DNA from: Nocardioides sp.
GTDB lineage: Bacteria; Actinomycetota; Actinomycetes; Propionibacteriales; Nocardioidaceae
Length of the DNA: 64,000 bases
Assembly: GCF_004803405.1 (NCBI RefSeq)
Contig: NZ_SSXI01000100.1
Span: 1-64,000 of the forward strand
Direction: 5' to 3'
How positions within the stretch are numbered: the stretch's first letter is position 1; every line of letters starts with the position of its first letter. The position numbers and the translations under genes are program-made. Below, in pieces: positions 20,043-31,371 of the stretch. A model generated the notes under the pieces. That model did no database searches. It was given only the letters and a program-made list of their open reading frames with translations, and was not told the origin of the DNA.

Positions 20043-21854
20043 TCAGGCACCGAGCCGCTGCAGCTCCTCGTCGACGATCGAGGGGTCGAGCTTGGTGAAC
20101 ACCGGCGTCGGCTTCGCCACTGCCCGACCCACCTCGATCGGATGCCGACCCCAAGACGGGAAGCCCGAGTACTCGCCCGTGATGATCGGGTAGCGACGCT
20201 GCGGATCGTCCAGGTCCGTGACCTCCTCGACCCGCGGCATCGGCGCCACCCGCCCCTCGCCACCGAGAGCGCGATCCACCAGGTTCGCCGAGAACGGCAG
20301 GAAGGGGCTCAGGACGAGGTTGAGGTCGGCGACGCACTGCGCCGTCACGTGCAGGATCGTGCCGAGGCGCTCTCGCTGCGACTCGTGCTTGAGCTTCCAG
20401 GGCTCGTGGTCGGAGACGTACTTGTTCACCTCGCCGACGGCGCGCATCGCCTCACCGACCGCCTGCCTCATCCGGTTCCGGCCGATCAGATCGCCCACCG
20501 TGGCGAAGGCAGCCTCGGCGACACCAAGCACCGCCTCGTCCTCCGACGTCAGCGGCCCGGCTGCCGGGACCTCGCCGAAGTTCTTGGCGATCAGGCTCGC
20601 GGTCCGGTTGACCAGGTTGCCCCATCCGGCGACGAGCTCGTCGTTGGTACGACGCACGAACTCCGCCCAGGTGAAGTCCGAGTCCTGGTTCTCGGGCCCC
20701 GCAGCTGCGACGAAGTAACGGAACGCATCGGGCTGGTAGCGCTCCAGGAGGTCGCGGACGTAGATGACGACCTTCTTGGACGAGGAGAACTTCCGGCCCT
20801 CCATCGTCAGGAACTCGGAGGAGACGACCTCGGTGGGCAGGTTCAGCTCGCCGTACTCGCGCGGCGATCCTCCCTTGTCGCCCTTGCCTGCGTAGGCCAG
20901 GAGCTCCGCGGGCCAGATCTGCGCGTGGAAGGTGATGTTGTCCTTGCCCATGAAGTAGTAGGAGAGCGCCGCGGCCGCACCGTCGGGCGCCGGGTTCCAC
21001 CACTCGCGCCAGCGGTCCGGCTCGCCCAGCCGCCGCGCCCACTCGATCGAGGCGGACAGGTAGCCGATGACGGCGTCGAACCAGACGTAGAGCTTCTTCG
21101 TCGGGTTGTCGCGCCATCCCTCGAGCGGGACCGTGATGCCCCAGTCGATGTCGCGCGTGATCGCACGCGGCCGGATCTCGTCGAGGATGTTCTTGGAGAA
21201 TCGGATCACGTTGGGCCGCCACAGGCCGGTGGCCTCACGCTCGTCGAGCCACGCGCCGAGCGCGTCGGCGAGGGCAGGCAGGTCGAGGAAGAAGTGCTGG
21301 GTCTCGACGAACTCCGGCGTCTCCCCGTTGATCCGGGATCTCGGGCTCTTCAGGTCCTGGGGGTCGAGCTGGTTGCCGCAGTTGTCGCACTGGTCGCCGC
21401 GCGCCCCGTCGTACCCGCAGATCGGGCAGGTGCCCTCGATGTACCGGTCTGGAAGAGTGCGTCCGGTCGAGGGCGAGATGGCGCCGAACGTGGTCTGCTC
21501 GAGGAAGTAGCCGTTCTCGTAGACGCCGAGGAAGAGCTCCTGAACCACGGCGTGGTGGTTGCGTGTCGTCGTGCGCGTGTAGAGGTCATAGCTGAGACCG
21601 AGCGCGACGAAGTCCTCCACGATCATCCGGTGGTTCTGGTCGGCAAGCTCCTGCGGAGACAGCCCGGCCTCGTCCGCGGCGATCAGGATCGGGGTCCCGT
21701 GCTCGTCGGAGCCCGACACCATCAGCACGTCGTTGCCCATCATCCGCTGGTACCGGCTGAACACGTCGGAGGGCACACCGAAACCGGCCACGTGACCGAT
21801 ATGGCGTGGGCCGTTGGCATAGGGCCAGGCGACGGCGGAGAGGACATGGGTCAT
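20043..21854 (-). CDS. metG: Methionyl-tRNA synthetase
   Basis: A 603-residue class I synthetase that charges tRNA-Met. HIGH is intact (residues 18-21, [12 protein letters not shown]), the zinc-binding knuckle is [17 protein letters not shown], and the KMSKS equivalent is FSSSKK. The length and the 2x2 Cys knuckle fit the MetG1 type. ATG 21854 lies 7 nt after TAGGAT, so this start is chosen over the GTG two codons upstream, which would sit on the -10 spacer. No C-terminal tRNA-binding EMAP domain is present. Confidence 0.96.
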   Translation of the reverse strand: MTHVLSAVAWPYANGPRHIGHVAGFGVPSDVFSRYQRMMGNDVLMVSGSDEHGTPILIAADEAGLSPQELADQNHRMIVEDFVALGLSYDLYTRTTTRNHHAVVQELFLGVYENGYFLEQTTFGAISPSTGRTLPDRYIEGTCPICGYDGARGDQCDNCGNQLDPQDLKSPRSRINGETPEFVETQHFFLDLPALADALGAWLDEREATGLWRPNVIRFSKNILDEIRPRAITRDIDWGITVPLEGWRDNPTKKLYVWFDAVIGYLSASIEWARRLGEPDRWREWWNPAPDGAAAALSYYFMGKDNITFHAQIWPAELLAYAGKGDKGGSPREYGELNLPTEVVSSEFLTMEGRKFSSSKKVVIYVRDLLERYQPDAFRYFVAAAGPENQDSDFTWAEFVRRTNDELVAGWGNLVNRTASLIAKNFGEVPAAGPLTSEDEAVLGVAEAAFATVGDLIGRNRMRQAVGEAMRAVGEVNKYVSDHEPWKLKHESQRERLGTILHVTAQCVADLNLVLSPFLPFSANLVDRALGGEGRVAPMPRVEEVTDLDDPQRRYPIITGEYSGFPSWGRHPIEVGRAVAKPTPVFTKLDPSIVDEELQRLGA

Positions 21855-21902
21855 GGGCACGATCCTAGGGACCGGGGTTCCGCCATCGCCGACCCGATCG
21901 AC

Positions 21903-22538
21903 CTAGCTGAAGTCGAGGCTCCCCGAGCGCGAGCGCTTGAGCTCGTAGAAGTACGGGAACTCGGCGACCGCCACGCAGCCGTCCCACAGCCTGCCGGCGG
22001 CCTCGCCGCGCGGGATCTTCGACAGGACCGGCCCGAAGAACGCGGAGCCGTTGACGTGGATGGTCGGGGTGCCGACGTCGTCGCCGACCGCGTCCATGCC
22101 CTCGTGGTGCGAGCGGGCGACCGCCTCGTCGAAGGAGGAGTCGGTGGCGGCGTCCAGCAGCTCGCGGTCCAGGCCGATCTCCTCGAGCACCTCCGCGATC
22201 AGGCCGAGGCCGCCGTCCTCCTCCTTCGCGAGCTGGCGGCCCTCGAGGTGGATCCGCTGACCGAACGCGTCGTACATCGGACGCAGCACCTTGTCGCCGT
22301 AACGCCCCTGCGCCGCGACCAGCACGCGGACCGGTCCCCAGGCCGGCGCCAGGAAGTCCCGGTAGCCCTGGGGGATGTCCTTGTCCTTGTTGAGGTACGC
22401 GAGGCTCATGACGTGCCAGACGACCTCGATGTCGCGGACCTGCTCGACCTCGAGGATCCAGCGCGAGCTGATCCAGGCGAACGGACAGGCGGGGTCGAAC
22501 CAGAAGTCGGCGCGGTTCTTCGGGGGGGATTCAGTCAT
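21903..22538 (-). CDS. DsbA-like thioredoxin-fold protein (mycothiol-dependent nitroreductase family)
   Basis: A 211-residue DsbA-fold protein of the Rv2466c type (FWFDPACPFAWISSRWILEV, then VVWHVMSLAYLNKDKDIP). In Rv2466c of M. tuberculosis the redox motif is CPWC; here it is CPFA, so only one Cys (Cys 18) remains, as in several relatives. The likely substrate system is mycothiol, and there is no signal peptide, so it is cytosolic. The start is ATG 22538. It lies 48 bp downstream of the CHAP gene's stop, on the same strand. Confidence 0.85.
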   Translation of the reverse strand: MTESPPKNRADFWFDPACPFAWISSRWILEVEQVRDIEVVWHVMSLAYLNKDKDIPQGYRDFLAPAWGPVRVLVAAQGRYGDKVLRPMYDAFGQRIHLEGRQLAKEEDGGLGLIAEVLEEIGLDRELLDAATDSSFDEAVARSHHEGMDAVGDDVGTPTIHVNGSAFFGPVLSKIPRGEAAGRLWDGCVAVAEFPYFYELKRSRSGSLDFS

Positions 22539-22585
22539 GCCCCGCCAACCTCAGGATGTGCGGCCCCATTCCCGCCCGACGCCGG

Positions 22586-24205
22586 TCAGCGAACCGTGAC
22601 GGTCCCGATGGCTCGCCTGGCCGAGGGGACGACGGTCGAGCCGAGGAACCGCGCCACGACCTTGCGCTCACCCCGGTTCTGGGGAACCACGACCCGAGCC
22701 CGTCCGTCGACCAGCCGGACGGTGTCGGTCCACCTGCCGACCCGGATGTAGACCTTGCCCAGGACCGGCGCGATCCCCGGCGCGGTCACCCGCACCCGAA
22801 CGACCGCGCGGCCCCTGCGTCCGTCGGTGGCCAGACGGACGATCCCCGGGCTGGTCACCCGAGCCGTCGCCGAGGGCGCGTCGGTCCATGGCGCGTAGTT
22901 CTTGCGCGTGAGGTTGACCTGCGTCGTCACCCGGGAGCCGACGTCCGCCGCGGTCAGCCGGTAGGTCGGCTGACTCGCCCCTGCGATCGGCACACCGTCG
23001 CGCATCCACTGGTAGGTCACGGTCGCGTCGGTCGGCGTGTAGGTGCCCGGAGTGGCAGTGAGGAGATGACCGAGCCGGGGCCTGCCCGTGACCGCGAAGG
23101 GGGCGCTCACCTCGATGTTGCCCATGAGCACCTCGCCGACCACGACCCTGGGCGCCCAGGCGGTGGTGTAGCCCTCGCTGCGCGCGACCCCGATCACCTT
23201 GATCGTCTTGCCGACCAGCTCGGGGGTCAGCACTCGCTTCGGTCCGTAGTGGTCCCTGAGCAGGACGCCGTCGGCGTACCAACGCCAGCGCGGGGCCGTC
23301 GGCGCCGCAGGCGCCCACGTGCCGGCCGTCGCGGTCAGCACCTCGTCGACGTACGGCGTGCCGGTGACGACGGGCGGGCTGGTGAGGTCGAAGGTGCCCT
23401 TGGCCACGGGCGCCAGCTGCCCGGTCAGCTGCGTGCCGTCGGTGTAGCCGGCGCGCTTGGCCACGACCCGGAATGAGATCCGCTTACCGAGCTCGGCCGG
23501 CGTGGGGACGTAGGCGGAGGAGGTGGCGCGCGGGATCGCGACTCCGTTGGCGTACCACTGGTAGGCGAAGCCGAGCGGCCTGACCGACCACGACCCGGCC
23601 GTTCCGGTGAGTCTCGTGCCGACCATCGGCGTCCCGCTGATCGTGGGCGGCGCCGTCGGCTTGAGGATCTTGTCGGCGAAGTGGATGAACCCGGTCGGCC
23701 AGCGCCCGCTGCTCTTGTGGATGCGGCGCCAGTGGAAGGTGCCGCCCCAGCTGTCCTCGGAGATGATGATCTCCGAGGCGGAGACCACCTTCTCGACGTA
23801 GGCCACGTGACCCGCCGAGCCGCTGCCGTTGGAGTAGCGGCCCCACCACGCGACCGCACCCACGTTGGGAGTCTGGTCGGTGATGCGACTCATGTACTTG
23901 CCCCACTCGCTGGCGTTGCCGCCCCCGGACCAGGGTCGAGCGGTGGACATGCCGGCCCTGATCATCCGGTAGGCCACGTAGTTGGTGCAGTTGTGGCCGG
24001 AGTACATGCGCCAGTACATGCGGTGGTTGACCGCGCCGTAGCCGGCGTCGGAGTAGCCCGCGCTCCGGCAGCCGGAGTAACCACTGCAGAGATAGGTGGT
24101 CCCTGCCGATGGAACGACGGGGAGCTCAACGGGCGCGGACGGCCCCGAGAGGACCAGGAGGGTCGCGAGCAGAGCGCTGGTGACGAGCGAGCTCCCCCAG
24201 CGCAT
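22586..24205 (-). CDS. Secreted CHAP-domain peptidoglycan hydrolase with Ig-like repeats
   Basis: A 539-residue exported protein. Residues 1-35 are a signal peptide (RWGSSLVTSALLATLLVLSG). Residues 50-165 form a CHAP amidase/peptidase: Cys in SGHNCTNYVAYR and His in SAGHVAYVEKV. Three Ig-like repeats of about 85-90 residues follow, each with a YQWYANGV/WRWYADGV/YQWMRDGV core, then a C-terminal Ig-like strand domain ending GTVTVR. This would cut peptide cross-links in the wall. ATG 24205 is favoured by GGGGGAT 6 nt upstream; ATGs at 24226 and 24238 are alternatives. The gene is divergent from pepN. The leader region is checked in the rejected list for riboswitches. Confidence 0.85.
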   Translation of the reverse strand: MRWGSSLVTSALLATLLVLSGPSAPVELPVVPSAGTTYLCSGYSGCRSAGYSDAGYGAVNHRMYWRMYSGHNCTNYVAYRMIRAGMSTARPWSGGGNASEWGKYMSRITDQTPNVGAVAWWGRYSNGSGSAGHVAYVEKVVSASEIIISEDSWGGTFHWRRIHKSSGRWPTGFIHFADKILKPTAPPTISGTPMVGTRLTGTAGSWSVRPLGFAYQWYANGVAIPRATSSAYVPTPAELGKRISFRVVAKRAGYTDGTQLTGQLAPVAKGTFDLTSPPVVTGTPYVDEVLTATAGTWAPAAPTAPRWRWYADGVLLRDHYGPKRVLTPELVGKTIKVIGVARSEGYTTAWAPRVVVGEVLMGNIEVSAPFAVTGRPRLGHLLTATPGTYTPTDATVTYQWMRDGVPIAGASQPTYRLTAADVGSRVTTQVNLTRKNYAPWTDAPSATARVTSPGIVRLATDGRRGRAVVRVRVTAPGIAPVLGKVYIRVGRWTDTVRLVDGRARVVVPQNRGERKVVARFLGSTVVPSARRAIGTVTVR

Positions 24206-24360
24206 GGCGATCCCCCGGCAGCGCATGACGAACACCATCGGGCACATTCGCCTCAGAGCGCAACAAAATCCCCTTAATTCCCACGATTCACCGGCGTGTC
24301 GCGTTGACTTTCCAGAATTACATCGTTGTGGTTTCCGGTTTACGCCGCTCGGGGACAGGT

Positions 24361-24388
24361 GAGCCCCGGTTGTCTGACAACCCGGGGC
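24361..24388 (+). promoter_or_regulatory. Inverted repeat with GntR-type core upstream of pepN
   Basis: GCCCCGGTTGTC and GACAACCCGGGGC form an almost perfect inverted repeat about one T, with one extra C in the right arm. Its centre, TTGTCTGACAA, fits the GntR/FadR operator pattern tnGTnnnACna. It ends about 20 nt before the pepN start. It could be an operator or, less likely, an RNA hairpin covering the ribosome entry site. Confidence 0.45.
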
Positions 24389-24407
24389 GGATGCAAGGAT
24401 GACGGCC

Positions 24408-26990
<2,583 letters not shown>

Positions 26991-26993
26991 CGC

Positions 26994-27356
26994 TCAGTCC
27001 TTGGCGAGCGTGCCGAGGAGGTCGATCCCCTCGGAGAGGCCACCGGCGAGGTCCCCCGCCGCGAAGCGGTCGATCATCACCGCGACCGCCTGGCGGGACT
27101 CCTCGTCGGTGAGCCGCCGGCGGACGTGGCCGCCGGTGACGATCTCGACCACCTGGCGCTGCGGGTCGACCATGACGAGCACGCTGCGGGAGGGCGCGAC
27201 CAGGGTGTTGTGAAGACTGGTCGCGAACGCCCGCGCATCGCCCTCGGCGGTGCCGACGAACACCGAGATCTCGGCGCGGCAGGCCTGCTCGGCCCTGCGG
27301 ATCGTCGCGTCGAGCGCCGCGCGCTCGGCGGCGGTCAGGGCGCCGTTGCTGCTCAT
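26994..27356 (-). CDS. DUF5130 / TPM-like domain protein
   Basis: A 120-residue soluble protein. The fold seems to be the TPM-phosphatase-like alpha/beta type (AEQACRAEISVFVGTAEGDA, VLVMVDPQRQVVEIVTGG, then RFAAGDLAGGLSEGIDLLG), as in the DUF5130 family of actinobacteria. The function is unknown. ATG 27356 is preceded by TAGCCA 6 nt upstream, close to a leaderless arrangement. It follows a small membrane protein gene by 9 bp on the same strand. Confidence 0.8.
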   Translation of the reverse strand: MSSNGALTAAERAALDATIRRAEQACRAEISVFVGTAEGDARAFATSLHNTLVAPSRSVLVMVDPQRQVVEIVTGGHVRRRLTDEESRQAVAVMIDRFAAGDLAGGLSEGIDLLGTLAKD

Positions 27357-27365
27357 GGCTGCTGG

Positions 27366-27734
27366 CTACCAGCTGCCGCCGGCGCCGCCGGCCTTCGAGT
27401 CCTCGGTGTCCGGGGCTGCGAGCTCGTCGGGCGCCTTCCGCGGGCCGCCGAGCCACTGGTTCTCCGGTTCGAGCGCGTCGGGGCTGAGGTCCTCGCCGCG
27501 GGCCAGGGCCGGGGCGACGAACAGCAGCGTGATCACCACGAAGACCAGCAACGGGATGCCACCGAGGACCAGCAGCGCCTCGAGGACGTCGATGTCCGGC
27601 TTGGGCTCCCAGTCCCCGTTGCGGGGCTCGGGGGTGTCGGCGGAACCCGGGCCCGCTGTCGCGAGAACGATCAGCGCGCTCATGCCCACCAGGGACAGGG
27701 CGCCGAGGACGCGTCGTACGGCATTGCTGGTCAC
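27366..27734 (-). CDS. Small exported single-pass membrane protein
   Basis: A 122-residue protein. A signal peptide (RRVLGALSLVGMSALIVLAT, cleavage after GSA) precedes a Pro/Glu-rich stretch, a membrane helix (LLVLGGIPLLVFVVITLLFV), and a charged cytosolic tail ending in GGAGGSW. I do not recognise the family. GTG 27734 lies 6 nt after TATCCT, a leaderless start, which is why a longer in-frame ATG at 27797 is not used. It would form an operon with the DUF5130 gene (9 bp apart), and is divergent from mscS. Confidence 0.7.
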   Translation of the reverse strand: MTSNAVRRVLGALSLVGMSALIVLATAGPGSADTPEPRNGDWEPKPDIDVLEALLVLGGIPLLVFVVITLLFVAPALARGEDLSPDALEPENQWLGGPRKAPDELAAPDTEDSKAGGAGGSW

Positions 27735-27815
27735 GGGAAGAGGATATCGGCACCCGCGCCCGTACGGCCGGGTGGTCGGGTCGGCGGACTCGACCACCTT
27801 TGCGACACTGGGCGG

Positions 27816-28829
27816 ATGCAGTCCTCCTACCTGTCCCTCCTCGCTGCTGAATCACCCTGTGACGACGGTGCCCAGGTCTGCGACCTGGCCTGGGACTGGA
27901 CCGGGAACGCGCGGTTCGCCGAGTGGTCCGACGTGCTGATCGGGACCCCGCTCGCCATCATCGGGCTGCTCCTGTTGGCCTTCGCCATCCGCTGGCTGCT
28001 CCACAAGGTCGTCGACCGGATCGCCAACCGCGCCGAGAAGGGCATGCTGCCCGACCGCGCCGACGCGGCAGTGGCCGCCCGGCGCAAGCAGCGTGCGGGC
28101 ACCATGAGCGGCGTCCTGAAGAGCATCGTCACCTTCATCGTGCTGGCCGTCGTCGGCACCATGGTCCTCAGCGAGCTCGGCGTCGACATCGCCCCGATCA
28201 TCGCGAGCGCGGGCATCATCGGCATCGCACTCGGCTTCGGCGCCCAGTCACTGGTGAAGGACTTCCTCGCCGGCATCTTCATCTTCATCGAGGACCAGTA
28301 CGGCGTCGGCGACGTCGTCGACCTCGGCGAGGCGACCGGGACGGTGGAGGTCGTGACGCTGAGGATGACCCGGCTTCGCGACATCAACGGCACGGTCTGG
28401 TACGTCCCCAATGGCGAGATCGTGAGGGTCGGCAACCAGAGCCAGAACTGGGCGCGTGCCGTCGTCGACGTCGGCGTCGGATACGGCGAGGACCTGGCCC
28501 GCGTACAGCGGGTCCTGCGAGAGATCGCCCACGACCTGTGGGAGGACGAGGACTTCCGCGGCCTGATCATCGAGGAGCCGGAGGTGACCGGCGTGGAGAT
28601 GCTGGCTGCCGACTCGGTCACGATCCGGGTCATGGTGAAGACCGCGCCGCTCGAGCAGTGGGCCGTGGCGCGCGCCCTGCGGCAGCGGATCAAGGCGAGG
28701 TTCGACTACGAGGGGATCGAGATCCCGTTCGCCCAGCGCGTGGTGTGGCACCGTGAGGACCGCAGGCAGGGCCGTGGGGACGGCGCCGCGGGGGGCGCCG
28801 AGCCGGCCCCTGTCGGCACCGAGGGATGA
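27816..28829 (+). CDS. Small-conductance mechanosensitive channel (MscS family)
   Basis: A 337-residue MscS-type channel that opens under membrane tension on osmotic downshift. Three membrane helices lie at about residues 43-63, 100-120 and 128-150. The third leads into the family motif GFGAQSLVKDFLAGIFIFIE and the beta domain QYGVGDVVDLGEATGTVEVV. A short charged tail follows. ATG 27816 lies 6 nt after GACACT, a weak -10 box. The stop overlaps the globin start (ATGATG), so both are one operon. Confidence 0.92.
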   Translation: MQSSYLSLLAAESPCDDGAQVCDLAWDWTGNARFAEWSDVLIGTPLAIIGLLLLAFAIRWLLHKVVDRIANRAEKGMLPDRADAAVAARRKQRAGTMSGVLKSIVTFIVLAVVGTMVLSELGVDIAPIIASAGIIGIALGFGAQSLVKDFLAGIFIFIEDQYGVGDVVDLGEATGTVEVVTLRMTRLRDINGTVWYVPNGEIVRVGNQSQNWARAVVDVGVGYGEDLARVQRVLREIAHDLWEDEDFRGLIIEEPEVTGVEMLAADSVTIRVMVKTAPLEQWAVARALRQRIKARFDYEGIEIPFAQRVVWHREDRRQGRGDGAAGGAEPAPVGTEG

Positions 28830-29221
28830 TGGTCAGCGTGAGCGACGAGGTGACCTTCTTCGACGAGATCGGCGGGTTCGAGACCTTCCGGCGGATCGTG
28901 TCGAGGTTCTACGAGGGCGTCGCCGAGGACGAGGTGCTCCGGCCGATGTATCCGGAGGCGGACCTGAGCGCCGCCGAGGAGCGGTTCCTTCACTTCCTGG
29001 TGCAGTACTGGGGTGGCCCGACGACGTACTCCGACCAACGCGGCCATCCACGGCTGAGGATGCGACACGCGCCGTTCTCGGTGAACCTCGAGGCGCGCGA
29101 CCGCTGGCTGGGCCACTTCCGGGCGGCGCTGGACAGCGTGGAGCTGACACCCGAGCAGGACGCGCGCTTCTGGGACTACGTGACCCACGCCGCCACCTTC
29201 ATGGTGAACACACCCGGCTGA
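28826..29221 (+). CDS. glbO: Group 2 truncated haemoglobin
   Basis: A 131-residue haem protein of the trHbO (GlbO) type. It binds O2 and probably handles peroxide or nitric oxide near the membrane. FFDEIGGFETFRRIVSRFYE (helices A-B), LVQYWGGPTTYSDQRGHPRL (the E region) and RMRHAPFSV (proximal His in RHAPF) are all in place. ATG 28826 or 28829 may be used; the latter two bases overlap the mscS stop. The coupling to a mechanosensitive channel is unusual, but I draw no function from it. Confidence 0.92.
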   Translation: MMVSVSDEVTFFDEIGGFETFRRIVSRFYEGVAEDEVLRPMYPEADLSAAEERFLHFLVQYWGGPTTYSDQRGHPRLRMRHAPFSVNLEARDRWLGHFRAALDSVELTPEQDARFWDYVTHAATFMVNTPG

Positions 29222-29238
29222 TCCGACTCGGCTCGTGC

Positions 29239-29265
29239 GGAAAAGAAAACCCGATGAGATGTAAC
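29239..29265 (+). promoter_or_regulatory. Putative ECF sigma promoter, cassette 1
   Basis: GGAAA, a 17-nt spacer, then GTAAC (preceded by T). The same pair with 16-nt spacing stands before cassette 2. This resembles ECF promoters (GAAAC-type -35 and CGTA-type -10). It lies about 86-112 nt before the start of the putative anti-sigma gene. Confidence 0.45.
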
Positions 29266-29350
29266 GCCACGGGTACCTCGTGACGAGTACAGCATGTGGG
29301 GCCACACGGCTCCCTACCGTGACGCGTCACGGTGACCACTCTCAAAAGAG

Positions 29351-29977
29351 ATGCAGATGACCCGGCCGGACTGGATCAAGACGCTGCGCGCAGACGTGCG
29401 CCCAGCTGATCCGGACCCGGCGCTGCTCGCGCAGTTGGTCCGACTGAGCCGAGGCTCAGTGGCTCCGGTTGCGCGACTGGGTCGGTCGGTTGGTGCTCGA
29501 CTTGCGTTTGCGCTGGGGGGTGTGATCGCAGTCGGTGCCACCTCGTGGGCTGCAGGTGCCCTGCCAGGAACGGATTCTCCGTTCCGCCCTGAGGAGCACG
29601 TCACGCACCAACCGACCGGCCCTTCCCCTGGGAACGTCGGGACCCCACAGCCCGACGAGTCCGTGTCACCCGCCGGCGAGCCGACCCCCTCGCCGCCGGC
29701 GGGTGACTCTCGGGAGTCGCTGCCTCCCGACAGGCACATTCCGGCCCACGTGGGCGACCCGCCCGGGGTGCCGGTCGACCTCCCCGACACCCCCGGCTCC
29801 CCCTACATTCCCGACGTCCCGACGGTCTCCCCGCCGGGACTCGAGCACTTTCCGGGCGTACACCCGGTGGGTCCGCCTGATCGGGACCACGTCCCGGCAG
29901 CGCCCGCGCGCGACAGCGGCCCCGGCGAGCGCCGCTCCCCCCGGCCGCGGAATGCGCAGGTGGCCCCGGCCCGTTGA
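29351..29977 (+). CDS. Putative membrane-anchored anti-sigma factor, cassette 1
   Basis: A 208-residue protein. The N-terminal 45 residues are basic and helical (WIKTLRADVRPADPDPALLA), followed by one membrane helix (RLAFALGGVIAVGATSWAAG) and about 135 Pro-rich outer residues. There is no HxxxCxxC zinc motif, so it is not a ZAS anti-sigma factor by the usual sign. The role is inferred from its place: its stop overlaps the ECF sigma start by 4 nt. The motif PGNVGTPQPDES is shared with the cassette-2 protein (PGDVGTPHPDVS), which shows duplication. The ATG is preceded by AAAAGAGATG. Confidence 0.6.
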   Translation: MQMTRPDWIKTLRADVRPADPDPALLAQLVRLSRGSVAPVARLGRSVGARLAFALGGVIAVGATSWAAGALPGTDSPFRPEEHVTHQPTGPSPGNVGTPQPDESVSPAGEPTPSPPAGDSRESLPPDRHIPAHVGDPPGVPVDLPDTPGSPYIPDVPTVSPPGLEHFPGVHPVGPPDRDHVPAAPARDSGPGERRSPRPRNAQVAPAR

Positions 29978-30507
29978 CCACAGATGACGACGTCGTCGCC
30001 GCTGCGAAGCGAGGCGACCCCGATGCTTGGCGTGAGCTCTACCGGGCTCACGCCAATCGTCTATTGGTCTGGCTGCAGTCCCGTTGGTCCGGCGACGAGA
30101 GCCCGGAGGACATCGCGTCGGCCACCTGGCTCGTCGCGGCGGAGAAGATCGCGGGGTTCCACGGGAACAGCGAGGAGTTCGCCGGCTGGCTGTTCGGCAT
30201 CGCGCGCAACCACGCGGCCAACGTCCGCCGCCGGGCGGCGCGACGCGACGCGGTCTCGTTCGAGGACGACGCTCAGGCGATCGCCCCGGGACCCGAGCCC
30301 GCCGCGAGCGGCGACGACTGGACCCGCCGCATCCTGGCCACCCTGCCCGAGCGCGAGCGGGACGTGCTGACCTGTCGCGAGGTGCTCGACATGGACGTAG
30401 CCACCACGGCCGCTGCGCTCGGGATCAGCCCGGTCGCCGTACGCGTCGCCCACCACCGCGCCCTGAAACGGCTCCGCGGCCAGGTGACCGACAGGCACAC
30501 CGAGTGA
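29974..30507 (+). CDS. ECF RNA polymerase sigma factor, cassette 1
   Basis: A 177-residue sigma-70 family factor of the ECF type. Region 2 is seen in RGDPDAWRELYRAHANRLLV, then EDIASATWLVAAEKI; region 4 in TLPERERDVLTCREVLDMDV, then AALGISPVAVRVAHHRALKR. There is no extra C-terminal domain. The start is a TTG that overlaps the stop of the upstream gene (TTGA), so translation is coupled. It closely matches the sigma factor of cassette 2 (for example WLFGIARNHA is identical), a tandem duplication. Confidence 0.9.
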   Translation: MTTDDDVVAAAKRGDPDAWRELYRAHANRLLVWLQSRWSGDESPEDIASATWLVAAEKIAGFHGNSEEFAGWLFGIARNHAANVRRRAARRDAVSFEDDAQAIAPGPEPAASGDDWTRRILATLPERERDVLTCREVLDMDVATTAAALGISPVAVRVAHHRALKRLRGQVTDRHTE

Positions 30508-30524
30508 CCCGAGGGATGAGCGCC

Positions 30525-30550
30525 GGAAAGAGATCTCCGCAGGACGTAAC
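30525..30550 (+). promoter_or_regulatory. Putative ECF sigma promoter, cassette 2
   Basis: GGAAA, a 16-nt spacer, then CGTAAC. It matches the pair before cassette 1 and lies about 100-127 nt before the second anti-sigma gene. It suggests that one or both sigma factors drive their own cassettes. Confidence 0.45.
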
Positions 30551-30651
30551 AACGCACCGGGCCGCCTACATGTAGAGGGTGGAGGCAGGTCCCGCTCAGG
30601 CGTGGGGCTGACTCGAGCGAATCCCCCACTACTGATGGAACACACCACGTC

Positions 30652-31326
30652 ATGACGAGTCAGCACCGGATCGAGAGGCTCCGCGTCGACGCACCGACGC
30701 TCGAGCCTGACTCGGCGCTCCTCGGCATGCTCGCCGACCTGAGCGCGAGCTCACGGCCGGCCACACCCCGAACGGCTCGGTCAACCGGACTCCGGATCAT
30801 CGCTTCGACGGCCTCCGTGGCCGTCATTGCAGCGGCGACCTGGGCAGCGGGCATCCAGATCGGCGCGGAGACCCCACTCTCGCCCGCCGATCGCCCCTCC
30901 CAGCAGGAGATCTCCGGACAGCCGAGCCCTGGAGACGTCGGAACCCCACATCCCGACGTATCCGCGCCCGGCAGCCCCCCGTCCCCGGGGCTGCCGGGCA
31001 CAAGCGCCACCGCCGCCGAGCGCGCGGTCGACCTTGCCGAGCCGGAACCCCCGGCCGAGACCCCCAGGCGCGCCGCGAAGTCGACGACGACGAACGGCAA
31101 GCTGACCGCCAACCCCGGCAAGGGCCGCCGTGCCGGCCAGCCGACCGAGCACGGCGCAGGCTTCGGGTACCCGCCCCCCACCCGTCACCCGCAGGGGCTC
31201 GGCACACCTCGGCGCGTCCGTCCTCACGACCAGAGCGCGGCGCCCCGCTCCTCGGTGTCGCGTGGCGCCGACGCGCGCCGGGGTGACAACCCTGGCCGGC
31301 GTGGCTGGGGCAAGAGGAATCGCTGA
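30652..31326 (+). CDS. Putative membrane-anchored anti-sigma factor, cassette 2
   Basis: A 224-residue paralogue of the cassette-1 protein: short basic N-terminus (RIERLRVDAPTLEPDSALLG), one membrane helix (IIASTASVAVIAAATWAAG), then a long outer region rich in Pro, Ser and later Arg/Gly. It also lacks a zinc motif. Unlike cassette 1, the stop is 45 nt before the next start, so the coupling was lost or the sigma gene has its own promoter. The outer tails of the two paralogues differ greatly, except for the shared GDVGTPHPD-type motif, as expected if they sense different signals. Confidence 0.6.
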   Translation: MTSQHRIERLRVDAPTLEPDSALLGMLADLSASSRPATPRTARSTGLRIIASTASVAVIAAATWAAGIQIGAETPLSPADRPSQQEISGQPSPGDVGTPHPDVSAPGSPPSPGLPGTSATAAERAVDLAEPEPPAETPRRAAKSTTTNGKLTANPGKGRRAGQPTEHGAGFGYPPPTRHPQGLGTPRRVRPHDQSAAPRSSVSRGADARRGDNPGRRGWGKRNR

Positions 31327-31371
31327 GACCCGGGCAGACGTCAGGCCAAGAACAAGCGACAATGAGTAGCG

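Noticed and set aside
19692..22751. A 1019-codon open frame on the plus strand opposite metG and the DsbA-like gene.
   Set aside because: It crosses two real minus-strand genes and shows no motif; it is a shadow frame.
24206..24360. c-di-AMP (ydaO-type) riboswitch in the leader of the CHAP gene.
   Set aside because: Such switches often precede cell-wall hydrolases in actinobacteria, but the leader here is only about 150 nt and I cannot find the conserved core.
29260..29283. TGTAAC as -35 and CGTGAC as -10 before cassette 1.
   Set aside because: The spacing is only 13 nt and cassette 2 has no matching pair; GGAAA-N16/17-GTAAC is shared by both.
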